A DNA stretch of 7,742 nt from Solobacterium sp. (GCA_015256455.1 JABZMB010000058.1:1-7742); one strand, 5' to 3'. Numbered from the stretch's first letter, positions 1 to 7,336 are shown. The notes: generated by a model not told the origin, from the sequence alone. Numbers and translations are program-made.

Positions 1-1139
<1,139 letters not shown>

Positions 1140-1165
1140 TATAGCCTCCCTTTATCTACTGTTTG

Positions 1166-1194
1166 ATTATAAAGCAACCGGTTACATTTCTCAA
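1166..1194 (-). promoter_or_regulatory. ppdK promoter (sigma-A type)
   Basis: On the minus strand TTGAGA (1194-1189) and a perfect TATAAT (1171-1166) are separated by exactly 17 bases. Transcription would start near 1159, giving a leader of about 20 bases that carries the ppdK ribosome binding site. The promoter lies downstream of the hydrolase terminator, so ppdK is probably its own transcription unit. Confidence 0.8.
1173..1186 (-). promoter_or_regulatory. cre-like operator (possible CcpA site) in the ppdK promoter spacer
   Basis: The minus-strand sequence TGTAACCGGTTGCT matches the published cre consensus TGWAANCGNTNWCA at 12 of 14 positions, and the other strand also scores 12 of 14. Its core AACCGGTT is a perfect palindrome. 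It lies wholly between the -35 and -10 boxes, where a bound repressor would block RNA polymerase. Catabolite control of a PEP/pyruvate enzyme is sensible, but binding by CcpA is inference. Confidence 0.5.
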
Positions 1195-1257
1195 TACATA
1201 CGAATTATTTTTGTGAGAATATCCAATAAATTAACTTAATATTTTCTATGCATGCAT

Positions 1258-1290
1258 GAAACAAAAAGACGATATCTAATCGATACCGTC
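1258..1290 (-). terminator. Rho-independent terminator of the hydrolase gene
   Basis: A 9-base-pair stem (1290-1282 with 1276-1268, one G:U pair) closes a 5-base loop and is followed on the minus strand by TTTTTGTTT. It starts 12 bases past the stop codon of the hydrolase-like gene and separates it from the ppdK promoter. The following stretch to 1195 is AT-rich and shows nothing else. Confidence 0.85.
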
Positions 1291-1301
1291 TAATGAAATT
1301 G

Positions 1302-2243
1302 CTATTTTATATACTTCTTAATGAAATCAAAGAATCTTGGGAAGTATTGTGGGTCACTTGTTAGATTTCCAAACCCACCCTGTTCAGATACATACATCTC
1401 CTTCTTGCTTGCACAAGAGTAATAGTTATCATACGCATGGCTAATTGGAACAATGCGATCTTGCAAACCATGTAGGAATAACATCGGAGTTACAGAATTT
1501 CTTAACTGACGTTGTGTACTGATATCATTTAGACTAAAATGCAATACTTGTCTTACATAGAAGTCAACTGATGGCATTACAATCTTACCATTGAATTTCG
1601 TGATATCTTGAACTTTTGTTTGGATGATATCTTTAATTTCTTTATATCCACCTTCTGCGATTGCACACTTTACATTACGTGGTAAATAATCACCAACCGC
1701 ATTCATGACAGAAGCTGCGCCTACGTTTATACCAAATAATACAATCTCTGCAAGTGGATCTAAATTTACTAAGTAGTTAATCCAACTAATTAAGTCATAG
1801 TGTTCGCACCAACCAAGACCAGTATACTTGCCTTCAGACATTCCATAACCACGTGCATCCGGTGCTAGGATATTAAATCCACGATGATCTGCTTCCCACA
1901 TGTGTTCTAGTAAAGTTCCACTATAAGAGGCAATACCATGTTGGATAATAATCCACTTATGAGAATCTTCTTGATTCACGATACGTAATGCATGTAGTTT
2001 TAATCCATCATAAGAATCAATGAAATCATCGAAACGGTTGCTGTGTGCAAACCACTCATTTCTTTCCATCTGTAATAATGGTAGCTGCATCGCTGCACCA
2101 CATTTTTGTAAATATCTACTATTCTGTAAATCAAACGCATTGCGGAAAACATAATATCCAGCTCCTGCATATGCGCTAGCACCAGCGACAGCAGTAACAC
2201 CTAATACTTTTAATAGCGTATGCTTGTTTTCTTTATTTGACAT
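1302..2243 (-). CDS. Membrane-anchored alpha/beta-hydrolase-fold protein, catalytic Ser and His replaced
   Basis: This 313-residue protein has a short polar N terminus, one hydrophobic segment (about residues 10-33) that should anchor it in the membrane, and an alpha/beta-hydrolase domain resembling the YqkD-like family of Firmicutes. Visible family landmarks are the HG oxyanion motif (102-103), DARGYGMSEG (129-138), the nucleophile elbow GINVGA (171-176), EGGY (197-200), the acid loop HGLQDRIVP (258-266) and GGFGNLTSDPQYF near 289-301. The elbow normally reads GxSxG, but here it has Asn173 (codon AAC). The catalytic His expected in the last motif is Phe291 (TTT). The acid Asp262 remains. The domain is otherwise full length and the frame is intact, so this may be a non-hydrolytic or altered member. 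The ATG follows GGAGGTG (2254-2248). It lies 49 bases after valS, with its own candidate promoter and a terminator. Substrate or partner is unknown. Confidence 0.9.
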   Translation of the reverse strand: MSNKENKHTLLKVLGVTAVAGASAYAGAGYYVFRNAFDLQNSRYLQKCGAAMQLPLLQMERNEWFAHSNRFDDFIDSYDGLKLHALRIVNQEDSHKWIIIQHGIASYSGTLLEHMWEADHRGFNILAPDARGYGMSEGKYTGLGWCEHYDLISWINYLVNLDPLAEIVLFGINVGAASVMNAVGDYLPRNVKCAIAEGGYKEIKDIIQTKVQDITKFNGKIVMPSVDFYVRQVLHFSLNDISTQRQLRNSVTPMLFLHGLQDRIVPISHAYDNYYSCASKKEMYVSEQGGFGNLTSDPQYFPRFFDFIKKYIK

Positions 2244-2257
2244 ACTGCACCTCCGTC

Positions 2258-2280
2258 AATCATGAATTGTTATCATGATT
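2258..2280. repeat. Perfect 8-bp inverted repeat at the hydrolase promoter
   Basis: The arms AATCATGA (2258-2265) and TCATGATT (2273-2280) are separated by 7 bases. The repeat overlaps the -10 box of the candidate hydrolase promoter and its expected start point near 2271, and ends just upstream of the GGAGG ribosome binding site. There is no T-tract, so it is not a terminator. It could be an operator, or a hairpin in readthrough mRNA from valS. Confidence 0.6.
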
Positions 2281-2304
2281 ATAACATGTCCACTACTTTT
2301 TCAA
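2278..2304 (-). promoter_or_regulatory. Candidate extended -10 promoter for the hydrolase gene
   Basis: The minus strand has TGTTATAAT (2286-2278), which is a perfect -10 with an upstream TG. A TTGAAA (2304-2299) lies 15 bases above the -10. The spacing is short, but extended -10 promoters tolerate a poor -35. It overlaps the end of valS. No terminator follows valS, so readthrough may also supply the hydrolase gene. Confidence 0.5.
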
Positions 2305-4905
2305 TACATTTAAGCGCTCTTCAATAACAGCGTATTGTTTCTGATATGCTTCAAGTTTTTGCTTTTCATTTTCAATCTTCGCTGCTGGAGCCTTCGCAAT
2401 AAATCCTTGGTTAGAAAGAATTCCTGTAGAACGTGCAATCTCAGACTTAAGTCTATCAATCTCTGCTTCAAGCTTCTTGATTTCTTCTTCTGGATTACTT
2501 AATTCGCTAGACGGAATATATAAGCTACCACCTTGAATTGCTTCGACTGTTAAGTCTCCTTCAAGTGTATCCTGCCACTGTGCTTTTGCAAGCTTCATGA
2601 TAATTGCAGACATTGCTTCATCCGCCATGATTGTATTACCATCAAGATCCTTTAATGCAATATGAATTAATGTAGATGGTTTCAAATCATTTACAATCTT
2701 AACTTCACGAATCTTTTGGATTGCAGAAATTACTCTTGCCATTGCTGTTAAATCACAAGCAGTTACATTTTCAATTACAGTTGGCCATGATTCTAAGTTG
2801 ATACTTTCCTTAGCACCTGGTAATAAATCATAAATCTCTTCAGTTACAAATGGCATAAATGGTTGTAATAAACTAACAATAGCCTTTAAACATACGTATA
2901 AAGTTGATTGTGCAGCATGTTTAGCTACTTCATCCGTACCATTTAATGCCGTCTTACTCATCTCTACGTACCAACTGCAGAAGTCATCCCATACAAAGGA
3001 ATATAGTTCGTTACCAACTAAAGCAAATTCATACTTCTCCATGTTTTCAGTAACATGCGTAATTGTTTCGTTAAGACGATTGATAATCCATAAATCCGCA
3101 AGTGATAGATTTGTTAAATTGACATCTTCTACCTTCATACCTTTAGGAAGATTCATAAATACAAATCTAGATGCATTCCAAATCTTGTTGATAAAGTTAC
3201 CAGCTGCTTCAACCTTCTCAGGGATATAGCGCATATCTTGTCCTGGTGTTGAGTTTGTTGTTAAGAAGAAACGTAATGCATCAATACCATACTCTTCAAT
3301 CACTTGCATTGGATCAATACCATTACCAAGCGACTTGGACATCTTACGACCTTGTGCATCACGTAATAAACCGTGAATTAGTACATCCTTAAATGGACGA
3401 TTCTTTGTAAAATGTCTTGCCTGGAATGCCATACGTGCAACCCAGAAGAAGATAATATCGTACCCTGTAACCATTGTATTGGTTGGGTAATAACGTTCAA
3501 GATCTGCAGTTTCTTCTGGCCAACCCAATGTCGCAAATGGCCATAGGGCACTGGAGAACCATGTATCAAGTACATCTTCATCCTGTACCCAGTTTGTTGT
3601 ATCTTCTGGATCAGTTTCACCAACGTATGTTTCACCAGTCACAGTGTTGTACCATGCAGGAATGCGATGGCCCCACCACAACTGACGAGAAATACACCAG
3701 TCTTCAATATTCTCTAACCAACCATTAAATGTCTTTTCAAAACGTTCTGGATAAAAGTTAATCTTTGTCTCTTCATCTGCTTGATATTTCAATACATCTT
3801 CCGCAAGTGGCTTCATCTTTACAAACCACTGTTGGGATAGATATTGTTCTACAACGCAATGTGTACGTTCAGAGTGCGCAACGTTATGTGTCATCTCTTC
3901 AATCTTAACGAGATTTCCATCTGCTTCGATTTGTTTTACAAGAGCTTCACGTGCTACGTAGCGATCCATTCCTTCATACTGACCACAGAGTTCATTCATT
4001 GTTCCATCAGGATTCATACAGATTGGCTTTTCTAGATGATGTCTTTCCGCAATCGCAAAGTCGTTAGGATCGTGTGCTGGTGTACACTTCATTGCACCAG
4101 TACCAAAACCAATCTCTACATAGTCATCACCGATAATAGGTAACTCCTGTCCATTTGCTGGGTTTGTAGTATGTTTACCAATCAAGTTATTCAGTGTTTC
4201 ATCGTTAGGATTTACCACAACACAAACATCACCAAACATTGTTTCAGGACGTGTTGTTGCAACGACGAACTCTTCACCAGTTTCCTTTACAACATATTTG
4301 AAGTGATACATCTTACCTGGATCATCTTGATAATAAACTTCGATATTACTTAATGCAGTGCGTGCCTCCGGATCCCAGTTAATGATACGCCAACCACGAT
4401 AGATTAAACCTTCATTGTAGAGTTTTACAAATACATGACGAACTGCATCGTTAAAACCATCATCCATTGTAAAACGCTCACGACTATAATCTAATGAGTT
4501 TCCAAGTTTACCCCATTGTGTACGGATTGTCTTGGCATATTCTGCCTTCCACTCCCACGCACGTTCCAAGAACTTTTCACGTCCTAAATCATAGCGAGAA
4601 ATACCTTCACTCTTTAAGCGAGCATCAACCTTTGCCTGTGTTGCAATACCTGCATGATCCATACCTGGTAAAAACAACATGTCATAGCCCTGCATACGCT
4701 TATAACGTGCAATAATATCCTGTAATGTATTATCCCAAGCGTGACCAATATGTAAAATACCAGTAACGTTTGGTGGAGGAATTACAATTGTAAAAGGATC
4801 TTTAGACTTATCACCTGCAGTGAAATATCCTTTTTCTATCCATCGGTTGTATTTGCCTTCTTCTACGGCTTTGTGGTCATACTTTTGTGCTAAATTCTTT
4901 TCCAT
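2293..4905 (-). CDS. valS: Valyl-tRNA synthetase
   Basis: ValRS charges tRNA-Val with valine in the cytoplasm and hydrolyses mischarged threonyl-tRNA. The 870 residues are the normal length for a bacterial enzyme. The class I catalytic signatures are PPPNVTG then HIGH (52-55) and KMSKS (521-525). The inserted CP1 editing domain spans about 195-345 and carries ATTRPETMFGDV (216-227) and CTPAHDPNDF (274-283). WCISRQLWWGHRIP (403-416) and DVLDTWFSSALWP (444-456) are typical of the Rossmann core. The anticodon-binding domain follows from about 600. The C-terminal 65 or so residues are rich in Glu and Lys and form the usual tRNA-contacting coiled-coil arm. The ATG at 4905-4903 follows AAGGAGAAGG (4919-4910). 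Expression is controlled by the valine T-box leader directly upstream. No missing key residue is seen. Confidence 0.99.
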   Translation of the reverse strand: MEKNLAQKYDHKAVEEGKYNRWIEKGYFTAGDKSKDPFTIVIPPPNVTGILHIGHAWDNTLQDIIARYKRMQGYDMLFLPGMDHAGIATQAKVDARLKSEGISRYDLGREKFLERAWEWKAEYAKTIRTQWGKLGNSLDYSRERFTMDDGFNDAVRHVFVKLYNEGLIYRGWRIINWDPEARTALSNIEVYYQDDPGKMYHFKYVVKETGEEFVVATTRPETMFGDVCVVVNPNDETLNNLIGKHTTNPANGQELPIIGDDYVEIGFGTGAMKCTPAHDPNDFAIAERHHLEKPICMNPDGTMNELCGQYEGMDRYVAREALVKQIEADGNLVKIEEMTHNVAHSERTHCVVEQYLSQQWFVKMKPLAEDVLKYQADEETKINFYPERFEKTFNGWLENIEDWCISRQLWWGHRIPAWYNTVTGETYVGETDPEDTTNWVQDEDVLDTWFSSALWPFATLGWPEETADLERYYPTNTMVTGYDIIFFWVARMAFQARHFTKNRPFKDVLIHGLLRDAQGRKMSKSLGNGIDPMQVIEEYGIDALRFFLTTNSTPGQDMRYIPEKVEAAGNFINKIWNASRFVFMNLPKGMKVEDVNLTNLSLADLWIINRLNETITHVTENMEKYEFALVGNELYSFVWDDFCSWYVEMSKTALNGTDEVAKHAAQSTLYVCLKAIVSLLQPFMPFVTEEIYDLLPGAKESINLESWPTVIENVTACDLTAMARVISAIQKIREVKIVNDLKPSTLIHIALKDLDGNTIMADEAMSAIIMKLAKAQWQDTLEGDLTVEAIQGGSLYIPSSELSNPEEEIKKLEAEIDRLKSEIARSTGILSNQGFIAKAPAAKIENEKQKLEAYQKQYAVIEERLNVLKK

Positions 4906-4925
4906 CTTACCTTCTCCTTAAACAT

Positions 4926-4951
4926 AAAAAAACGTCCTATGCATAGGACGT
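4926..4951 (-). terminator. T-box-controlled terminator before valS
   Basis: Positions 4951-4932 form a perfect 20-base palindrome: an 8-base-pair stem ACGTCCTA/TAGGACGT with loop TGCA. It is followed by seven T residues on the minus strand. The hairpin ends about 20 bases before the valS start codon. An upstream leader segment (5006-4994) has TAGG and ACGT blocks able to pair with the terminator's first arm, possibly as part of the alternative fold. Confidence 0.93.
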
Positions 4952-4958
4952 GTATAAA

Positions 4959-4973
4959 CGTGGTACCACCTTT
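4959..4973 (-). promoter_or_regulatory. T-box antiterminator sequence
   Basis: AAAGGTGGTACCACG is the conserved T-box element, close to the consensus AGGGTGGNACCGCG. The TGGT bulge base-pairs with the free acceptor end of uncharged tRNA-Val, which stabilises the antiterminator and lets polymerase reach valS. Confidence 0.93.
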
Positions 4974-5139
4974 GCTTACTTCTCAACAGCGTAACGTGCT
5001 TCCCTACGGTATCTTCTACTACTAGTTCAAAGACACAGCTCCAAGACTACTTCATATCTTCGTTTTATCTGTTTCCACCACCCACAGACTCTCTTTCAAA
5101 ACAGTCAATATTACTACTTCTCTTCTTTGCTTTGGTTAG

Positions 5140-5167
5140 ATTATACCATTGTATCCATCATTTTCAA
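5140..5167 (-). promoter_or_regulatory. valS T-box promoter
   Basis: TTGAAA (5167-5162) lies 16 bases above an extended -10 TGGTATAAT (5148-5140). Transcription would begin near 5133, immediately ahead of the Stem I base, which fits the start of the T-box leader. Confidence 0.85.
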
Positions 5168-5190
5168 TAAGAAATAGCACGATGAATTAT

Positions 5191-5262
5191 ATTGGATAAT
5201 GAATCTATGTTATTCAATATGTTCGCGTATCCAATCACTAAAGGATATCAATTGATATTCCT
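5191..5262. repeat. Two inverted repeats in the Nudix-valS gap
   Basis: ATTGGATA (5191-5198) and TATCCAAT (5228-5235) form an 8-bp inverted repeat with a 29-base spacer holding a smaller dyad. Next to it lies the 14-base perfect palindrome ATATCAATTGATAT (5245-5258), flanked by AGG and CCT so that a longer, once-bulged stem is possible. Neither is followed by a convincing T-tract on the minus strand. They may shape the 3' end of the Nudix mRNA. Apart from these and the T-box leader I see nothing in the 372 bases between the Nudix gene and valS. Confidence 0.5.
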
Positions 5263-5277
5263 AGAAAAACAGCATAC

Positions 5278-5796
5278 TTACTTTTGATACAAACTGTTCA
5301 CTTGATGTAGATGAAATAAAAAATGGATAAAGCTTTCGTCATACGGTATAAACTTCTTAAAACCAATCATATCTAAGATTTCTTCAATACCCGCCCATTT
5401 TACTGCCTGTACTTCTTCATACTGAAGTATTAATTTTGAAATATCGATCTCTTTTTCTAAAATATAAATATCATCAAAACCTTCACTAAAATACTTTGTA
5501 ATAACAGGTGATGTATGTTCTAAATCAATCTTTAATCCAAGTTCCTCAGCAACTTCTCGCATTGCTGCCTGACGACTATTTTCACCAATCATAGCAGAAC
5601 CACCAACAGTTACATCCCACATATTAGGCCACCCTTTTTTAAAGGTTTGTCTTTGTTGAATCAACATTTGGTTTTTTGCATTAAAGATACATACATGTAC
5701 AACTAAATGATAAAGATTTTTCGGAATATCATCTCCACGTGTTATTACACGATTTGTAATCACACGATCAATCGTATATAAATTCCACTTTTCCAT
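5278..5796 (-). CDS. Nudix hydrolase (YfcD / IPP-isomerase-like subgroup)
   Basis: This 172-residue cytoplasmic protein should hydrolyse a nucleoside-diphosphate-linked or other pyrophosphate substrate using divalent metal. The Nudix box GX5EX7REUXEEXGU is complete at Gly66 to Leu88: Gly66, Glu72, Arg80-Glu81, Glu84-Glu85 and Gly87 are all present. The N-terminal layout WNLYTIDR, RGDDIPKNLYHLVVHV (20-35) and the stretch GWPNMWDVTVGGS (55-67) are typical of Firmicutes Nudix proteins often labelled isopentenyl-diphosphate-isomerase-like. That label does not establish substrate. The ATG at 5796-5794 follows AGGAGAG (5808-5802). The gene sits after the terminator of the small membrane protein gene and has a possible promoter overlapping that terminator. 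No strong terminator follows, only a 5-bp stem around the stop codon before TTTTT (arms 5298-5294 and 5272-5268). Any link to valS is positional only. Confidence 0.95.
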   Translation of the reverse strand: MEKWNLYTIDRVITNRVITRGDDIPKNLYHLVVHVCIFNAKNQMLIQQRQTFKKGWPNMWDVTVGGSAMIGENSRQAAMREVAEELGLKIDLEHTSPVITKYFSEGFDDIYILEKEIDISKLILQYEEVQAVKWAGIEEILDMIGFKKFIPYDESFIHFLFHLHQVNSLYQK

Positions 5797-5814
5797 AATG
5801 GCTCTCCTATTATC

Positions 5815-5837
5815 AAAAAAATCCGTTTAACCGGATT
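5815..5837 (-). terminator. Terminator of the small membrane protein gene
   Basis: AATCCG (5837-5832) pairs with CGGATT (5825-5820) across a 6-base loop and runs into a stretch of T residues ending at 5815. The first arm overlaps the gene's TAA stop codon (5838-5836). The stem is short, so termination may be partial and some message could read into the Nudix gene. Confidence 0.75.
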
Positions 5838-5861
5838 ATAAACGAATAATGGATTTAACAA
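5835..5861 (-). promoter_or_regulatory. Possible Nudix promoter overlapping the upstream terminator
   Basis: A perfect TATAAT lies at 5840-5835, with a weak TTGTTA (5861-5856) 15 bases above it. The expected start near 5828 falls in the terminator loop, so transcripts from here would lack the first stem arm and would not terminate. The weak -35 keeps confidence modest. Confidence 0.35.
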
Positions 5862-6078
5862 TCGGTAATCGCATTATATATGCCGTAACTCTACGATCAG
5901 CTTCAAAGAAGAGAATATAGATAATCAGTTTGATATATGGATGTAAACTCAAGAATCCATTTACGATACTAAACAAGAATACAAAAACCATATATATCGC
6001 TATATATACCGCAAAGGTCATCAAGAAGTACGCAACTTGATTCATGCGTAAATTTCGTTGTTCATCTCTTCTACTCAT
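5836..6078 (-). CDS. Small two-segment membrane protein of unknown function
   Basis: I do not recognise this 80-residue protein. It has a charged N terminus (MSRRDEQRNLR) and a long hydrophobic helix (about 14-38). A second hydrophobic stretch (about 43-58) contains LHPYIKLIIYILFF, and a basic C-terminal tail follows with RRV, MR and IIRL. That predicts a two-pass or hairpin inner-membrane protein with both ends probably inside. An in-frame TAA (6090-6088) lies just above the ATG, so no earlier start is possible. There is no ribosome binding site upstream. Met12 is an alternative start but also lacks a well-placed one. A good promoter ends 6 bases before the ATG, which points to a leaderless message. 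A terminator overlaps the stop codon, so the gene is probably monocistronic. The clean promoter-to-terminator packaging supports it as a real gene. Confidence 0.75.
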   Translation of the reverse strand: MSRRDEQRNLRMNQVAYFLMTFAVYIAIYMVFVFLFSIVNGFLSLHPYIKLIIYILFFEADRRVTAYIMRLPIVKSIIRL

Positions 6079-6084
6079 ATAGGT

Positions 6085-6113
6085 ATTTTATTCAAAACAA
6101 GCACTGATTTCAA
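6085..6113 (-). promoter_or_regulatory. Promoter of the small membrane protein gene (leaderless geometry)
   Basis: TTGAAA (6113-6108) and TAAAAT (6090-6085) are 17 bases apart. Only six bases separate the -10 from the ATG at 6078, so the expected transcription start is the A of the start codon. The promoter begins five bases beyond the T-tract of the CHAP gene terminator. Confidence 0.75.
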
Positions 6114-6118
6114 CTATC

Positions 6119-6148
6119 AAAAAAAGGAAGATACTCTATGTATCTTCC
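6119..6148 (-). terminator. Rho-independent terminator of the CHAP gene
   Basis: A perfect 9-base-pair stem GGAAGATAC/GTATCTTCC (6148-6140 with 6134-6126) with a 5-base loop is followed by seven T residues on the minus strand. It begins 6 bases after the stop codon of the CHAP protein gene. Confidence 0.95.
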
Positions 6149-6154
6149 AAAATC

Positions 6155-7330
6155 TTAATAGTGAATGTACTCAAATCTTGATGGATCAGAGATAACACGT
6201 GAATATGGTTGACCATTACGGCTAGCACCACATTCAGATGTAATAACAGAACCATCTGTTGTAATCGCTTCTACGATAGCAACGTGACCATAGTAACCAT
6301 CTGAACCTTCTTGTCCAGCTGCAAATACCATGACATCACCAACCATTGGTGTATTAGAAACAGTATATCCTAAACTACGAGCTGTATTTGCCCATTGATT
6401 ACCATTACCCATCAAGCTACCAGCAGTTAAGCCTAACTGATGACGGCGGATATATACCCACCATGTACATTGGCTAAATGAATAGTTATTACCAGTATCA
6501 CCAGTTGGGTGGTCAGTAATCAAACCAGCTTTTACATAATCCTTCCAAACTTCATCAGCGTCCGCAAGTAACTGAGCAGTACTGATAAATGCACTTGTAC
6601 TATAACTATTTTCAAGTGCTTGTTTCGCAGCTTGAATCTTTTCGTTTTCTTTCGCTCTACGCTCTTCTTCAATCTTGTTATCGATAACTTCCTGAGGAGT
6701 CTTTACAGTAACATTTAACTGCGCAAATGACTTATTACCAGTCGTATCTACAACAGTATATAAAACTGTATAGTTTCCATCAGTAGCCATGTCAACATTA
6801 CCGGTGATTGTTAATGCTGGTAATACACCAGAATCATCATTGATATAAGAGATATAGTTAGATGCATTCCAAGTATCACCGTTATTAACAGTTACACTAT
6901 CAGACTTCAACTTAATAACAGGAGCAGTACTTGTTACAACCTTAATTAATACCTTTTGAATAAAGGAATAACCAAGTGTCTTATCATCTGCATCTTTATT
7001 GACTAAAGTCACACGAGCAGTTGCCTGTTGAATACCTGTTAGGTTACGATCAAAGCCTTCTAAAATTAACTTTGATTTACCTGCATCAATATTCTTATAA
7101 TCCATATCGGCAAAAGACTGACTTCTTTCCTGTAAGATAGAATACTTGATAGTCTCTTGTGGATTTAAATCAGCTGAACTAACTTCGATGACTGGTAAAA
7201 TCTCTGTGTCGATTGTTGGAGCTGTATTGTCCGCATATACATGTTGTACAGAAGCATATCCACCAAGCAGTACTGTGGCGATATACGCTGCTGCAACAAG
7301 ACTTGTCTTTTTATTTCTCTTGTTAAACAT
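6155..7330 (-). CDS. Secreted CHAP-domain peptidoglycan hydrolase with Ig-like segments
   Basis: This 391-residue exported protein probably cleaves peptidoglycan as an amidase or endopeptidase. A signal peptide is clear: basic FNKRNKK, hydrophobic 11-29, and an AxA-like cleavage site VYA near residue 33. Two beta-rich segments follow, about 36-133 and 134-210. The second (TAPVIKL through DGNYTVLYTVVDTTGNKSFAQLNVTV) looks like a bacterial Ig-like domain. A charged helical linker (about 212-245, EEERRAKENEK) leads to the CHAP domain (about 278-391). There Cys288 in SFSQCTWW, His349 in GYYGHVAIVEA and Glu366 form the expected catalytic set. No SH3b, LysM or sortase motif is seen, so wall attachment may rest on the Ig-like part. 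There is no ribosome binding site before the ATG, and promoter geometry suggests a leaderless message. It has its own terminator. CHAP assignment is firm; bond specificity is unknown. Confidence 0.95.
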   Translation of the reverse strand: MFNKRNKKTSLVAAAYIATVLLGGYASVQHVYADNTAPTIDTEILPVIEVSSADLNPQETIKYSILQERSQSFADMDYKNIDAGKSKLILEGFDRNLTGIQQATARVTLVNKDADDKTLGYSFIQKVLIKVVTSTAPVIKLKSDSVTVNNGDTWNASNYISYINDDSGVLPALTITGNVDMATDGNYTVLYTVVDTTGNKSFAQLNVTVKTPQEVIDNKIEEERRAKENEKIQAAKQALENSYSTSAFISTAQLLADADEVWKDYVKAGLITDHPTGDTGNNYSFSQCTWWVYIRRHQLGLTAGSLMGNGNQWANTARSLGYTVSNTPMVGDVMVFAAGQEGSDGYYGHVAIVEAITTDGSVITSECGASRNGQPYSRVISDPSRFEYIHY

Positions 7331-7336
7331 ATCATT

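Larger units (their letters stand above)
4926..5133 (-). promoter_or_regulatory. T-box riboswitch leader of valS (valine-specific)
   Basis: This leader senses uncharged tRNA-Val and allows valS transcription to continue when charging is low. Stem I is closed by CAAAGA (5129-5124) with TCTTTG (5033-5028). In order it holds an AGTA S-turn strand (near 5118-5112), AGAGAGTC, the GGGTGGTGG element (5083-5075) and the specifier region. There GAA (5053-5051) is followed by GTA (5050-5048) and a purine, the standard placement for the specifier, so it reads valine. The T-box AAAGGTGGTACCACG (4973-4959) and a terminator follow. The TGGT that would pair with the tRNA acceptor end suits discriminator base A. 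The next triplet, GTC, is also a valine codon. Confidence 0.95.

Noticed and set aside
1236..1258. CATGCATG-type repeats near the ppdK upstream region and again near 7439
   Set aside because: Short self-complementary words. The second is explained by the ruvB terminator and the first has no supporting structure.
2000..2200. 66-codon minus-strand frame inside the hydrolase gene
   Set aside because: It overlaps the hydrolase in another frame. I considered a frameshift, but the main frame is continuous and full length.
3378..3635. Other-frame open frames inside valS, including this 85-codon one
   Set aside because: They overlap highly conserved valS sequence and encode no recognisable domain.
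3800..3870. ValRS reads VVEQYLSQQWF where Pro often follows Glu (VEPYLS)
   Set aside because: A single substitution outside the catalytic and editing motifs; probably lineage variation.
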